A DNA stretch of 64,000 bases, taken from contig NZ_JAINRC010000006.1 of the NCBI RefSeq assembly GCF_020400655.1, positions 1-64,000 on the forward strand, read 5' to 3'. This document shows positions 1 through 9,690 of this stretch, piece after piece. Position 1 is the stretch's first letter, and each line of letters starts with the position of its first letter. Under the pieces are notes generated by a model. That model saw only the letters and a list, made by a program, of their open reading frames with translations. It was not told where the DNA came from and did no database searches. Made by a program: the position numbers and the translations under genes. The DNA is from Streptomyces spinosus (GTDB taxonomy: Bacteria; Actinomycetota; Actinomycetes; Streptomycetales; Streptomycetaceae).

Positions 1-26
1 CGCACCCCCTGATGCATTCCCGGCCC

Positions 27-1922
27 TCACCGGCTCCCGCGGGCCCCGATCGCCGCCCGCTCACGCGCCGCCCGCACCGCCGCCGACAGACTGGCGATGT
101 CGTACGCCCCGTGGTGCCGGCGCCCGTTCACGAAGAACGTCGGCGTGCCCGCCACCTGGCTGAGGTCCGCCGACTCCACGTCCTCGGCGATCCGCGCCGC
201 GCCCCGGTGGGAGCGCAGGTCCCGGTCGAAGCGCTCGGGGTCCAGTCCGAGGGCGTCGGCGTACGTGCGCAGGTGGCCCAGGCGCAGCTCGCCCTGGTGG
301 CTGAGCAGCAGGTCGTGCATCTCCCAGTAGCGGCCCTGCGCGGCAGCGGCCTCCGCCGCCTCGGCCGCCAGCTGGGCGTGCACGTGCACGTCCGTCAGCG
401 GCAGGTGCCGCCACACGTACCGCACGTCGCCGAAGTCGCCGAGCAGCTCACGGACGACCGGTTCGGCCTGTCCGCAGTACGGGCACTCGTAGTCGCCGTA
501 CTCCACGACGGTCACCGGCGCGTGCCGCGGCCCCCGCACGTGGTCGCGGTCGGGGTCGACGGGGACCGCCAGGTCGACGAGCGTCTCCGCGTCGCCGAGC
601 AGCGCCCGCTGCCGCAGCCTGCCCGGCAGCACCGCGAGGACCGCGGTGAGGAGCCGGCTGATCAGGAAGGAGCCGGCCAGCGCGCTCAGGATGCCGATCT
701 TCGCGTCCGCCAGCTCGGTCCCCCGGAAGGCCAGGGTCGCGATGAGCAGGGAGACGGTGAAGCCCGTCCCGGCCAGGGCGCCGCCCGCCGCGACGGCTCC
801 CCAGCCGACCGGCGGCCGGACCCGCCCCCGGCTGACCCCGTACGCCAGCGCCGACGCGCCGACGATGCCCAGCGGCTTGCCGACGAGGAACGCGAGCAGG
901 ATGCCGAGCGTGACCGGCGAGGTGAACGCCCGCGCCAGTTGGCCGGCGTCCAGCGGGATACCGGTGTTGGCCAGGGCGAACAGCGGGACGACGAGATAGC
1001 TGGTCCACGGGTGGTACAGGCCCTGGAGCCGGTCGTTGGGCGAGATCGCGGAGGCGAGGCCGGCCTGCGCCGAGCGCGCCAGCTCGGGCGTCGGCTGCTC
1101 GCGGAACATCCGGAACAGGCCCGTGGCGTGTTCCAGGTCGGCGCGTGCCGCCGGGTACGCGTACGTGATCAGGCCCATGGCGAGTCCGATGACCACGGGA
1201 TCGACACCCGACTCCAGCAGCGCGGCCCAGGCGACGAGCGCCAGCAGCGCGTAGACCAGGCCCCGGCGCACCCCGAGCGCGCGGACGAGCAGGACGACGC
1301 CGAACACCGCGACCGCGATCAGCAGCGCCGGTACGTCGACGTGCGCGCTGTAGGCGACGGCGATGACGCCCAAGGCGACGAAGTCGTCGACGACCGTGAT
1401 CGTCAGGATGAAGATCCGCAACCCGCTCGGCAGCCGCTGCCCGACGACGGCGAGCATGCCGAGGGCGAAGGCGGTGTCGGTGGACATCGCCGCACCCCAG
1501 CCGTGCACGGACGGGTGCCCCGCGTTGACCGCGAGGAAGAGGGCGACCGGTACGGCCATCCCGCTGATGCCGGCGGCGAGCGGCAGGGCCAGACGCCGGC
1601 GGTCGCGCAGTTCGCCCATGTCGAACTCGCGGCGCGCCTCCAGTCCGACGACGAAGAAGAACAGCGCCATCAGACCACTGTTGATCCACTCCCGCAGCGA
1701 GAGCGACAGACCGTGGGTGCCGATCCCGACGGACAGGTGCGTCTGCCAGAACGACGCGTAGCCCGCGGGCGCCGCGTTGGCCCACAGCAACGCGACGAGC
1801 GCCGCCGTCACCAGGACGGCGGCGCTACCGGTCTCGGTCCGCAGGAAGTGGCGCAGCGGAGAGCGGGAGCCGGCGCAGGCGGTCTGGCCCGAGAGGTCGT
1901 CGGGTGCGAACGCCATGCTCAT
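27..1922 (-). CDS. nhaA: Na+/H+ antiporter NhaA fused to a DsbA-like thioredoxin domain
   Basis: 631 residues. Residues about 25-440 form an NhaA-type antiporter with many membrane segments. The paired aspartates of the ion site are visible in TVVDDF (D179/D180), with another in STDTAFALG (D149). NhaA exchanges cytoplasmic Na+ for external protons across the plasma membrane. Residues about 455-625 form a separate DsbA/thioredoxin-fold domain with the redox motif CPYC (C480, C483) and a cis-proline segment GTPTFFVNG. This fusion is known in actinobacteria, where typical NhaA alone is about 390-440 residues. The start ATG at 1922 has GGAG about 10 nt upstream; a second ATG two codons later is an alternative. 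The domain assignment is clear. Which face of the membrane the CPYC domain occupies, and its partner, are not evident from sequence. Confidence 0.93.
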   Translation of the reverse strand: MSMAFAPDDLSGQTACAGSRSPLRHFLRTETGSAAVLVTAALVALLWANAAPAGYASFWQTHLSVGIGTHGLSLSLREWINSGLMALFFFVVGLEARREFDMGELRDRRRLALPLAAGISGMAVPVALFLAVNAGHPSVHGWGAAMSTDTAFALGMLAVVGQRLPSGLRIFILTITVVDDFVALGVIAVAYSAHVDVPALLIAVAVFGVVLLVRALGVRRGLVYALLALVAWAALLESGVDPVVIGLAMGLITYAYPAARADLEHATGLFRMFREQPTPELARSAQAGLASAISPNDRLQGLYHPWTSYLVVPLFALANTGIPLDAGQLARAFTSPVTLGILLAFLVGKPLGIVGASALAYGVSRGRVRPPVGWGAVAAGGALAGTGFTVSLLIATLAFRGTELADAKIGILSALAGSFLISRLLTAVLAVLPGRLRQRALLGDAETLVDLAVPVDPDRDHVRGPRHAPVTVVEYGDYECPYCGQAEPVVRELLGDFGDVRYVWRHLPLTDVHVHAQLAAEAAEAAAAQGRYWEMHDLLLSHQGELRLGHLRTYADALGLDPERFDRDLRSHRGAARIAEDVESADLSQVAGTPTFFVNGRRHHGAYDIASLSAAVRAARERAAIGARGSR

Positions 1923-2048
1923 CCGTGCTCATCTCCACCTCGCGCCGAGTCTCGTGCCGGCCGGCACTGCCGTGGCAACAGCGGCAGGTGGGGCGTTCAT
2001 TCCGGGGACGGAGACCGGGGGACGGGGCGGACGAGCCCCTGCCGGTCG

Positions 2049-2315
2049 TCAGGACAGGTACCGCTCCACCTGCGACGCCGGGCGCACCTGGGCCTCTTCG
2101 GGGTCCTGGCCGGCCGCGACGCGGGCCCGGCGCTGCCGCAGGAGGTCCCAGCACTGGTCGAGCTCGGTCTCCAGCCGCGCCAGCCGTTCCTGCTCGGTCG
2201 GCTGGTCGATGCTGTGGTCCGCCAGACGGTCCCGCAGGTCCTTCTCCTGGTTGATCATGTCCGTGATGCGTCCGAGGATCTGCTTCTCGGCCTCGGCGCC
2301 GGGTCCCGTCGTCAT
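2049..2315 (-). CDS. DUF2630 family small protein
   Basis: 88 residues, hydrophilic, with no signal peptide or membrane segment. The middle (residues 10-70) is predicted long helix with heptad-like Leu/Ile spacing (ILGRITDMINQEKDLRDRL), so a coiled coil is likely. The pattern of a short helical protein with a conserved QERLARLETELDQCWDLLRQRRA block matches the actinobacterial DUF2630 family, whose role is unknown. The ATG at 2315 follows GGGAGAGAGAC, a good ribosome-binding site. It is 127 bp downstream of the nhaA start on the opposite side of its promoter region, so it is probably transcribed towards the small secreted-protein gene. No function is inferred. Confidence 0.8.
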   Translation of the reverse strand: MTTGPGAEAEKQILGRITDMINQEKDLRDRLADHSIDQPTEQERLARLETELDQCWDLLRQRRARVAAGQDPEEAQVRPASQVERYLS

Positions 2316-2455
2316 GTCTCTCTCCCCAAGCCGTGATCCGACCTCAATCAGTCGATTTCATGTATTGAACAGCAGGTTCGAGCCGTTCGCCACGGCGGGG
2401 CGAGAGGTGATCGTTTCCCGGTCCGGGGACGCCGGGGAATGCCGGGGAACAGCCT

Positions 2456-2824
2456 TCAGGACGTGAGGACGACCCGGCCGCCGGCCCGGCCGCCGCTGTC
2501 ACTCGTCACGCACTCCTGGTAGGGGTTCGGGTCGCCCTGGCGCTCCTGGCACGTCCAGGCGGTTCCCCCGACACTGATGGTGGCGGGCGCCCCCGACCTG
2601 CCGGCCGCGGCCTTGGTGTAGGCGCTCGCGACCTCCAGGGCGGTGGCGCAGGACCCGGCCGGCTCGGCCCAGACCGCCAGCCCGGTGGCCTTGTCCGCAC
2701 CGCAGAACGTGACCGGCGACCGGGCGGCGGCGCCCGTACCGGCGAACGCGGGGGCCGGGGCCCCGAGGCACAGCGCGGCGGCGCCCAGCAGGCCCGCTGC
2801 CGTCCCCGTCATGATCGAGCGCAT
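2456..2824 (-). CDS. small secreted protein, family not recognised
   Basis: 122 residues from the ATG at 2824, chosen over an upstream frame opening at 3010 because AGGGAG lies 8 nt before it and a clean signal peptide follows (MRSIM, hydrophobic core, cleavage near PAFAGT). The mature part is about 90 residues with four cysteines, consistent with two disulfides (FCGADK, GSCATA, WTCQERQ, QECVTS). This layout resembles the small secreted SSI-like and cell-surface proteins common in Streptomyces. I see no reactive-site sequence that would justify calling it a protease inhibitor. Exported, probably extracellular; function unknown. Confidence 0.7.
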   Translation of the reverse strand: MRSIMTGTAAGLLGAAALCLGAPAPAFAGTGAAARSPVTFCGADKATGLAVWAEPAGSCATALEVASAYTKAAAGRSGAPATISVGGTAWTCQERQGDPNPYQECVTSDSGGRAGGRVVLTS

Positions 2825-3019
2825 CACAGGTGTCTCCCTCGCGGTGACGAACGAGGCCGGGACAGGCCGGCCGTCGGTCGGGCACACCGGTGCCCGGTCT
2901 CCTCTCCGTACGATCATCCACGGGGGCGGGGCGATCGGCACGCTGCCGTCCGCCGGACGGTGGGACCGGGGAACGAGCGCGGGCGGCCGGGCGGGGCTGA
3001 CGTGGACCAACGGCTCGTG

Positions 3020-3601
3020 TCACGGGGCGGTGGCGCGCAGCCGGGCGAGTGTGGCGTCCAGGTCGGCCCGGCGGGGGCGGTTGTGGGGCAGCTTGGCGAG
3101 CGCGGCCGCCATGCCGCAGGTGTTGGTGAGGGCGGAGAGGACCAGGCCGGCCGCGACCCCGGCGGACAGCAGGTGGAAGGCCGGATGGACCGCCAGGCCG
3201 GACAGGAGGCCGAGCAGCACGACCGTACCGGCGGTGAACCGGACCTGGCGTTCCATGCTCCAGGTGGCCTTCGAGGTGGCCTCGGGCCGGTGGGTGTCGT
3301 AGCCCCCGGCCGTCCAGGCGGCGGTTCCTCCGGCGAGGGTGCCGGCGGCGATGCCGTTCCCGGCGAGGACGCGGCAGGCGTTCTCCGAGCGGGCTCCGGA
3401 GGCGCAGACGACGAGGATGTCGCCGCGCTCGGCGGCGGAGCGGATGTCGGGCAGGGCCCGGTCGAGCTGGTCCAGCGGGATGTTGAGGGCGCCCGGCACG
3501 TGTCCACCGGCGTACTCGCCGGGGGTGCGGACGTCGATGACGGTCAGCTCGTGCAGGCGGGCGTGGGCCTGGCGGGGGTCGACGGTGGTGGGCGTGATCA
3601 T
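3020..3601 (-). CDS. rhodanese domain protein with C-terminal DUF2892 membrane segments
   Basis: 193 residues. Residues 5-105 are a rhodanese domain ending in the sulfur-carrying loop VVCASGARSE, with the active cysteine followed by a six-residue anion-binding loop. Residues about 115-165 hold the DUF2892 membrane hairpin (two hydrophobic helices after RQVRFTAGTVVLLG). Rhodanese-DUF2892 fusions are known from sulfide/persulfide loci, where they move sulfane sulfur at the membrane. The ATG at 3601 has GAGAGG 8-9 nt upstream. The gene is last in the minus-strand series 6230 to 3020, separated from the TauE gene by 226 bp of tandem repeat, so cotranscription is likely but not proved. Expected control is the CstR-like repressor encoded at 6349. 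Confidence 0.87.
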   Translation of the reverse strand: MITPTTVDPRQAHARLHELTVIDVRTPGEYAGGHVPGALNIPLDQLDRALPDIRSAAERGDILVVCASGARSENACRVLAGNGIAAGTLAGGTAAWTAGGYDTHRPEATSKATWSMERQVRFTAGTVVLLGLLSGLAVHPAFHLLSAGVAAGLVLSALTNTCGMAAALAKLPHNRPRRADLDATLARLRATAP

Positions 3602-3682
3602 GACGGATGCCTCTCTGTGGTGTGTCGGGGGATCTGTGGTGGCAGAGCGGGGGCGTCTGTGTGGTCGTGGTGCGGGGGCGTT

Positions 3683-3811
3683 CGTACGGCCGTGGTGCGG
3701 GGGAGGGCGTCCGTACGGCCGTGATCCGGGGAGGGGCGTGCGGCCGTGATCCGGGGAGGGGCGTGCGGCCGTGGTGCAGGGAGGGCCGTGCGGCCGTGGT
3801 GCGGGGGTGTC
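3683..3811. repeat. five degenerate 25-29 bp tandem repeats
   Basis: Units beginning CGTACGG or CGTGCGG start at 3683, 3712, 3737, 3762 and 3787 (spacing 29, 25, 25, 25). Each runs CGTRCGGCCGTG followed by a G-rich tail. The array fills the gap between the TauE stop and the rhodanese start. In the direction of transcription (minus) it is C-rich. Confidence 0.75.
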
Positions 3812-3827
3812 CGCGGCCCTCGCTCGC

Positions 3828-4571
3828 TCATACGAGGACGTCGACGAGCATGAACGCCGCTACCGCGAGCAGCACGCAGGCGAAGACCTTCTGGAGTGTC
3901 CGGCCCTCGGTCTTCCTCGCCAGGCGCTTGCCGTCCCAGGCGCCCAGGATCGCCGCCCCTGTGAACGGCGCCGTCACGGCCCAGTCCAGGTGGGTCCCGG
4001 CGCCGCCGCGAGCGGCGAGCGCGGCCAGTGAGTTGATCGTGATGACCAGCAGGCTGGTGCCCACGGCGGCGCGCATGGCCAGGCCGAGGACACCGACCAG
4101 CGCCGGTACGGCGAGGAAGCCGCCGCCCACGCCCAGGAAGCCGGTCACCGCGCCCAGCCCGGCCCCGGCGGCGCCGGCCTTCCCGGGGTGGACGTGGCCG
4201 GACGGCTCCGTCCCCGCGGGGCGCAGCATGCGCAGGGCCGCCGCCCCCGCCACGACGGCGAAGGCCGCGGTGAGCACCGGCTGCGGCAGGCGCCCGGCGG
4301 CCGCCCCGGCGAGCATCGCGGGCACGACGCCGGCCGCGGCGAACAGCAGCCCGGTGCGCCAGGCCACGTTGCCGTCCCTGGCGTGCCCGGTCAGGGCCGT
4401 GACCGAGGTGAGGGTGACGATGACCAGACTCGCCGTGGTCGCTTGCGCCGGGGTGAAGCCGAGGAGGTAGACGAGCGCGGGTACGGCGAGCACACTGCCG
4501 CCGCCACCGAGGCCGCCGAGGGCGAGGCCCACCACGGCACCCGCGAGAAGCGCGAGAACCAGGCTGGTCAT
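3828..4571 (-). CDS. TauE/SafE family sulfite/sulfoacetate-type exporter
   Basis: 247 residues with about eight membrane segments. The two-repeat TauE/SafE pattern is visible: GLALGGLGGGGSVLAVPALVY near residue 12 and GFLGVGGGFLAVPALVGVLG near residue 135. The family exports sulfite or organosulfonates. Beside a CstB-like persulfide enzyme and a CstR-like repressor, sulfite or thiosulfate export is the natural reading. The ATG at 4571 overlaps the stop of the preceding 87-residue ORF as ATGA, so the two are translationally coupled. A longer in-frame opening to 4838 exists, but its extra 89 residues are Arg/Pro-rich and unlike the family. Confidence 0.9.
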   Translation of the reverse strand: MTSLVLALLAGAVVGLALGGLGGGGSVLAVPALVYLLGFTPAQATTASLVIVTLTSVTALTGHARDGNVAWRTGLLFAAAGVVPAMLAGAAAGRLPQPVLTAAFAVVAGAAALRMLRPAGTEPSGHVHPGKAGAAGAGLGAVTGFLGVGGGFLAVPALVGVLGLAMRAAVGTSLLVITINSLAALAARGGAGTHLDWAVTAPFTGAAILGAWDGKRLARKTEGRTLQKVFACVLLAVAAFMLVDVLV

Positions 4572-4831
4572 ATGGCCTGACCGCCGTTCCCGCGCACGCC
4601 GCTGTTCCCGCGTGCGCCGACCGCCGGGTGGGGTGCCGTGGCGGGCGGCGCCGTCCCCGCGATCAGCCGGGACGGCGGGACGTGGACCGCGGTGGACGCG
4701 TGTCCGGGGCACCACTCGCCGTCCTCCCGCGGGTCCGGCGGCACGGCCCAGGTGTCCGCGCCCCCGGTACGTCGCGGGGGTTCGCCGGCGGTGACACGGA
4801 CACGGTCTCCACCGCGCCGGGACATCGACAT
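4568..4831 (-). CDS. small unknown protein coupled to the TauE exporter
   Basis: 87 residues, not recognised. The ATG at 4831 has GGAGAGG 7 nt upstream; a GTG at 4834 is an alternative. Its TGA overlaps the TauE ATG as ATGA, and it begins 40 bp after the lactamase-rhodanese stop, so it sits inside a tight operon. It has one cysteine-histidine pair in EWCPGH, no membrane segment, and a Pro/Ala/Gly-rich tail. Codon third positions are as GC-rich as the neighbours. Coupling and the ribosome-binding site argue that it is real. Its role in sulfur handling is only inferred from position. Confidence 0.55.
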   Translation of the reverse strand: MSMSRRGGDRVRVTAGEPPRRTGGADTWAVPPDPREDGEWCPGHASTAVHVPPSRLIAGTAPPATAPHPAVGARGNSGVRGNGGQAI

Positions 4832-4871
4832 CACTCAACCTCTCCAGAGCCAGAAGAACGAGGGGGCGCGG

Positions 4872-6230
4872 TCAGCCGGTGACCACGGTCAGTCCGGCCC
4901 CGGCGGCGGCGTCGAAGCCGTCGTCCACGGCCACCACGTCACGGCCCGCGGCATCGAGCAGCGAGGCGGCGATCCCGGCGCGCATGCCGCCGGCGCAGTG
5001 CACCCACACGGTGCCCGTCGGCACCTCGCCGATCCGCTGGTGCAGTTGGTGGACCGGGATGTGGACCGAGCCCTCGATGTGTCCGGCGGCGCGTTCGGAG
5101 GCCCGGCGGACGTCGAGGACGACGACGCCGTCCGTGCCCCGCTCGGCCAGACCGGCGAACGTGGACCGCGGGAAGGAGGCCGGCCGGCCGCCCTCCGGCA
5201 CCCAGCGGTCCGGCGTGCCGGTGGCGGCGGCCGCGGGCCGGTCGATGCCGACCCGGACCAGCTCGCGCTGGGCGGCGGCCAGTTGCTCCGGGGTTTCGGC
5301 GAGCAGGGTGACCGGCTTGCCCCACGGGATCATCCAGGCCAGGTACGTGGCGATCTTGCCGTCCGCCTCGAAGTTGAAGGAGCCGGCGACATGGCCGGCC
5401 GCGAACGCGACGCGGTTGCGCAGATCGACCACCCACTCGCCGGCGGCGAGCCGGGCGGCGATCCCCTCGGCGTCGGCGACGGCCGGCGGGGTCAGGTCCA
5501 CCGGTGCGGGCCCGGCGGCGTTGGCCGGCCCCATGTGCGTGTAGTAGGCGGGGACGTCGTCGAGTCCGGCCAACAGGCGGGTGACGAAGGAGTCCACGTC
5601 CGTGGTGAGTGCCGCGTTCACGGCCTTCTCCCTGCCGATCGTCGTGGCGTCGCCCCCGGCCTGCGCCGAGGAACAGAAGCTCCCGAAGCCGTGCGTGGGC
5701 AGTACGGGCGTCTCGTCCGGCAGTTCGGCCGCCAGGCGGCGGGCCGAGGCGTGCTGGGCGCGTGCCAGTCGCTCGGTGAGCCGGGGTTCGACCAGGTCCG
5801 GCCGGCCCACGGTGCCGATCAGCAGGGAACCGCCGGTGAACGCGGCGACCGGCCGGCCGTTGTCCTCCAGCACGTAGGAGGTGTGGTGCGGGGTGTGGCC
5901 CGGGGTGGCGACCGCCCGCAGCGCGAGCCCGGCGTCGACCTCGGCCACGTCGCCGTCGGCCACCGGCACACGGGCGTACGACACGCGCGCTCCGGCCGGT
6001 ACCAGGTAGGCGGCACCCGTCAGCCGGGCCAGCTCCTGCCCGCCGGTGACGTAGTCGTTGTGCAGGTGGGTCTCCACCACGTGCGATATCCGCACCCCGC
6101 GCCGGGCGGCCGCGGCCAGGACCTGGTCGATGTCGCGCGGCGGGTCGACCGCCACGGCCTTGTGCCCGCCGCCGGCCAGATAGCTGCGGTTGCCCAGCCC
6201 CTCCAGCTCGATGGTGTCGACGAAGAACAT
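4872..6230 (-). CDS. CstB-like metallo-beta-lactamase / double rhodanese persulfide enzyme
   Basis: 452 residues. Residues 1-240 are a persulfide-dioxygenase-type metallo-beta-lactamase with the iron/metal site ETHLHNDYVTGG, a TPGHTPHH histidine and LPTHGFGSFCS. Residues about 255-340 are a rhodanese-like domain without a catalytic cysteine (the loop reads VTLLAET). Residues about 355-450 are an active rhodanese with VHCAGGMRA. This lactamase / inactive rhodanese / active rhodanese order is that of CstB, which oxidises low-molecular-weight persulfides to thiosulfate. The ATG at 6230 is divergent from the CstR-like repressor, with matching operators between. The downstream small ORF and TauE follow closely. 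Cytoplasmic. Confidence 0.9.
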   Translation of the reverse strand: MFFVDTIELEGLGNRSYLAGGGHKAVAVDPPRDIDQVLAAAARRGVRISHVVETHLHNDYVTGGQELARLTGAAYLVPAGARVSYARVPVADGDVAEVDAGLALRAVATPGHTPHHTSYVLEDNGRPVAAFTGGSLLIGTVGRPDLVEPRLTERLARAQHASARRLAAELPDETPVLPTHGFGSFCSSAQAGGDATTIGREKAVNAALTTDVDSFVTRLLAGLDDVPAYYTHMGPANAAGPAPVDLTPPAVADAEGIAARLAAGEWVVDLRNRVAFAAGHVAGSFNFEADGKIATYLAWMIPWGKPVTLLAETPEQLAAAQRELVRVGIDRPAAAATGTPDRWVPEGGRPASFPRSTFAGLAERGTDGVVVLDVRRASERAAGHIEGSVHIPVHQLHQRIGEVPTGTVWVHCAGGMRAGIAASLLDAAGRDVVAVDDGFDAAAGAGLTVVTG

Positions 6231-6252
6231 CGGGCACTCCCTTCCTCAGAAT

Positions 6253-6630
<378 letters not shown>

Positions 6631-7006
6631 GCCGGGACAGGGCACGGCAGAGGTGGCGACGGCGGGCGCGGACGGATTCCGCGGGCCGCTCCCCCTCTGC
6701 CGGACGAGCGCCGGGAAGCCGTGGCCGTCCGGGGCCGGGCGGGCCGCCGCCCGCCGGAACCGCCGGAGCCGCATCCGTCGCCGCCGTCGGCCACCGCCGT
6801 CGACCGCCGGGCCCGGCGCGGCGAGCCGGCTGCCGGCCGGCTCTCGCTCCTCGGGGGCGGCCTGGACCGCGGTCGGCGCTCCGGCACGAGGGCACGCCGC
6901 CGCCCACCGTCGCACGGTACGTCCACCGTGTCGTCACCGGCCCCGGCATCCTCGACGTCACCGAGGACGGCCGCCCTCGTCGATACGGCCCCGGACACCG
7001 GGCCGG
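6631..7006. other. intergenic region without recognised gene
   Basis: 376 bp between the repressor stop and the ABC transporter stop. Frames are open only because of GC richness. No conserved protein, RNA or clear hairpin was recognised. The two flanking genes converge here. Confidence 0.6.
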
Positions 7007-8926
7007 TCAGTGGAACCCGGGGCTCGTACGGGCGGGCGACGGTGTCCTGCGACCCCCGTCCGGTGCCGGGCCGGCCGGTCCGGACTGCTCGGCGGGACCG
7101 GTTCCCGGCACCCGGCGTCCCGGGGCCGACTCGGTGCTCTCGCCGAGGAATCCGCCCGACTGGTGCTGCCAGAGCCTGGCGTAGGCGCCGTCCGCGGCGA
7201 GCAGTTCCTCGTGGGTGCCCTGCTCGACGACGCTTCCGCGGTCGAGGACGACGAGACGGTCCATGCCGGCGACGGTGCTCAGCCGGTGGGCCACCACGAG
7301 GGCCGTACGCCCGTCCATCAGCCGCCACAAGGCGTCCTGGACGAGGAGTTCGCTCTCCGAGTCCAGTGCGCTGGTCGCCTCGTCGAGCAGCAGGACCGGG
7401 GCGTCGCGCAGGATGGCCCTGGCGAGGGCGACCCGCTGGCGCTGGCCGCCCGAGAGCTTGACCCCCCGCTCCCCCACCAGCGTGGCGAAGCCGTCGGGGA
7501 GCTGGTCGGCGAACTCGGTGACGTGCGCGGCCGCGGCCGCCTCGCGGATCTCCTCGTCGGTGGCGCCGGGCCGGGCGAACGCGATGTTGTCCCGCAGGCT
7601 GCGGTGGAACATGGCGGGCTCCTGCGGGACGTAGGCGATCAGTGAGCGCAGGTCGTTCTGGCGCAGCCGGCTGATGTCCTGACCGCCGATCAGGATGCGT
7701 CCGCCGTCGACGTCCGACATGCGCAGCAGGAGCCGGGTGAGGGTGGTCTTGCCGCCGCCGGACCTGCCGACCAGGCCGATCCGCGCGCCCGCGGGCACGT
7801 CCAGGTCGAGTCCTCGGAAGATGGGCTTCGCACCCGCGTGGGCGAACGTCACCGCCTCGAAGCGGATGCCCGTGTCCCGCGGTGCGAGCGGTTCGGGCTC
7901 CGCCGGGTCGAGCACCGTGGGCGGCTCCAGCAGCAGTTCGGTGAACTGCGCGGCTTCGGTCATCGAGCTCTCCAGACGCCGGTAGATCTGGTTGAACTCG
8001 AACATGATCTGGGTGGCGTTGGAGTAGTAGGTGAAGCTGACGACGATCTCCTCGACGCCCTGGCCCGAGCCGCCGAAGGCGACGGCCACCAGCAGACCGA
8101 GCACGTTGGTCAGCACGGACATGGGGGCGACCAGGGTGTCGACGCGCAGATTGCCGTAGTCCCACGACCTCAGCGTCAGGCGGCGGGAGTCCGCGACACG
8201 GCTGCGGTGTTCGTCGGCCTCCCGCCGCTCGGCCGCGAACGCCCGGATGGTCTCCATGTTCACCAGGCTGTCGGCGACGTGTCCGGAGACCCGGGCGATC
8301 GCCGCCTCACGTTCGTTGACGAGCCTCTGCCGGCGGCGGATCAGAGGCGTCGCGGCCAGCACGGTCAACGCGATCATCACGAGGAGGCCGACGACGAGCA
8401 TCGGCTGGTAGCTCCACAGCACCACGGAACCGAACACCAGGGGGACGAGACTGCCCACGATCCGGTACGTCACCGTGTCGACGAAGTCCTCGAAGCGCTT
8501 GCCGAAGCTGAGCACCCGTTTGGTCAGGGAGCCGGCGAAGTTGTCGTGGAAGAAGGCCGCGTCCTTGGCCAGGAGTTCGTCCATGCCGCTCACGTACAGG
8601 TGTTCCATGCCGAGGGCGTCCAGGCGGTTGAGGCAGTGCTGCCCGACCCGCCAGACGGCCTCGGCGAGCAGCAGCGTCACACCGAAGCCCAGCACGTACG
8701 GCAGTGCCGGGCCGAGGGTGAGTCCGCCGTCGCCGGCGGCCTGCCCCGCCAGTTTGGCGATCAGCAGGGGGGCGACGTAGCGGATGCCGATGTTGCCCAC
8801 GGCCGGTAACAGCAGCGCGGGCAGGGTCAGCCGCCGTAGTCGCATCAGTTCCCGGCCGTAGCGGCGCAGCGCCAGAACGACCGCGCTCCTGCCCGGTGTC
8901 GGCCCACGTGCGTCTGTAGTCCCCAT
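7007..8926 (-). CDS. ABC exporter, fused permease and ATPase
   Basis: 639 residues. Residues about 40-330 form a type I exporter membrane domain of six helices. Residues about 360-600 form the ATPase: Walker A GRSGGGKTTL near 386, signature LSGGQRQRVALARA near 489, Walker B LLLDEATSALD near 508, and the switch histidine in VVAHRL. It works as a homodimer or heterodimer half-transporter in the plasma membrane; the substrate cannot be read from sequence, and multidrug/lipid exporters share this layout. The ATG at 8926 follows GGGAG by 4 nt. It stands alone, with no obvious partner half-transporter beside it, which favours a homodimer. Confidence 0.9.
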   Translation of the reverse strand: MGTTDARGPTPGRSAVVLALRRYGRELMRLRRLTLPALLLPAVGNIGIRYVAPLLIAKLAGQAAGDGGLTLGPALPYVLGFGVTLLLAEAVWRVGQHCLNRLDALGMEHLYVSGMDELLAKDAAFFHDNFAGSLTKRVLSFGKRFEDFVDTVTYRIVGSLVPLVFGSVVLWSYQPMLVVGLLVMIALTVLAATPLIRRRQRLVNEREAAIARVSGHVADSLVNMETIRAFAAERREADEHRSRVADSRRLTLRSWDYGNLRVDTLVAPMSVLTNVLGLLVAVAFGGSGQGVEEIVVSFTYYSNATQIMFEFNQIYRRLESSMTEAAQFTELLLEPPTVLDPAEPEPLAPRDTGIRFEAVTFAHAGAKPIFRGLDLDVPAGARIGLVGRSGGGKTTLTRLLLRMSDVDGGRILIGGQDISRLRQNDLRSLIAYVPQEPAMFHRSLRDNIAFARPGATDEEIREAAAAAHVTEFADQLPDGFATLVGERGVKLSGGQRQRVALARAILRDAPVLLLDEATSALDSESELLVQDALWRLMDGRTALVVAHRLSTVAGMDRLVVLDRGSVVEQGTHEELLAADGAYARLWQHQSGGFLGESTESAPGRRVPGTGPAEQSGPAGPAPDGGRRTPSPARTSPGFH

Positions 8927-9068
8927 CACACTCCCGGAGGTTCGGAGGTCGAAGTCTCCCGTCCGCGGAGTTTCTCAGTCCAGGCATTTAACGCGGAACG
9001 GCGAGAACCGGACAGGGGTCCTGCAGCCCGCGTACGCGCCGGCCGACGACGACGGATAGAACACCGGC

Positions 9069-9533
9069 ATGAAGCAATTGGGGGCTCTCTTCACCGCAGT
9101 GGTCCTGATCGGCTGGTCGGTGTGGAACCTGTGGAACCTCTACCGCATCGTGACCGGCCTTCGGGACGCACCATGGCGGCGCCCGCTGTGGTGGGCACGT
9201 GTCTGCTCCGTAGCGCTCTTCACGGGCCTCGTGTCATGGATCTGGGGGGTGCTCAGAGGAGGGCTCGACGTCCGCGAGACATGCCAGTTCGTCCATCACG
9301 AGCACTACGACAGGGCGTACCGGGACGCACACGCGGCGGAATTCCGGAAGTTCTTCCCCCTGCACGACAAGTGCAACGCGCACTTCGATCTGGTTCCCGC
9401 ATGGGTCAACCCGTCCATCACGGTGTGCGCCGTCATCGCCACGACCGCCGTTGCCGTCCTCCTGAAGTCCGGCATCGCCCACCTACGGAGGCGGTCCGCC
9501 GCCGGTGGGTCAGCCCTTTCCGGCAGCACATGA
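9069..9533 (+). CDS. hypothetical membrane protein, three predicted helices
   Basis: 154 residues, family not recognised. Hydrophobic segments lie near residues 8-28, 42-63 and 113-133. The loop between the second and third segments (66-112) carries C72 and C102 and is rich in His, Tyr and charged residues (FVHHEHYDRAYRDAH), so a disulfide or metal site outside the membrane is possible. The N-terminus is unusually Trp-rich (WSVWNLWNLYR). The ATG is preceded by no strong ribosome-binding site. GC at third positions is slightly lower than in neighbours (several AAT, CAT, GCA codons), hinting at a different history. No function is proposed. Confidence 0.65.
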   Translation: MKQLGALFTAVVLIGWSVWNLWNLYRIVTGLRDAPWRRPLWWARVCSVALFTGLVSWIWGVLRGGLDVRETCQFVHHEHYDRAYRDAHAAEFRKFFPLHDKCNAHFDLVPAWVNPSITVCAVIATTAVAVLLKSGIAHLRRRSAAGGSALSGST

Positions 9534-9690
9534 CCGTGGAGGCGAGCACCGACGACGGCGCCACCCGGGAAAACGTGTGGGGCGGTCCCACGTCGGGCGG
9601 CCGGGCCGACCACGCCACCGCGCGCGTGGCGCCGCGGTGTGCGGGGCGACCCGGTGCCGCGATCACGGAGTGGTCCGCGTCACGCCGGCG

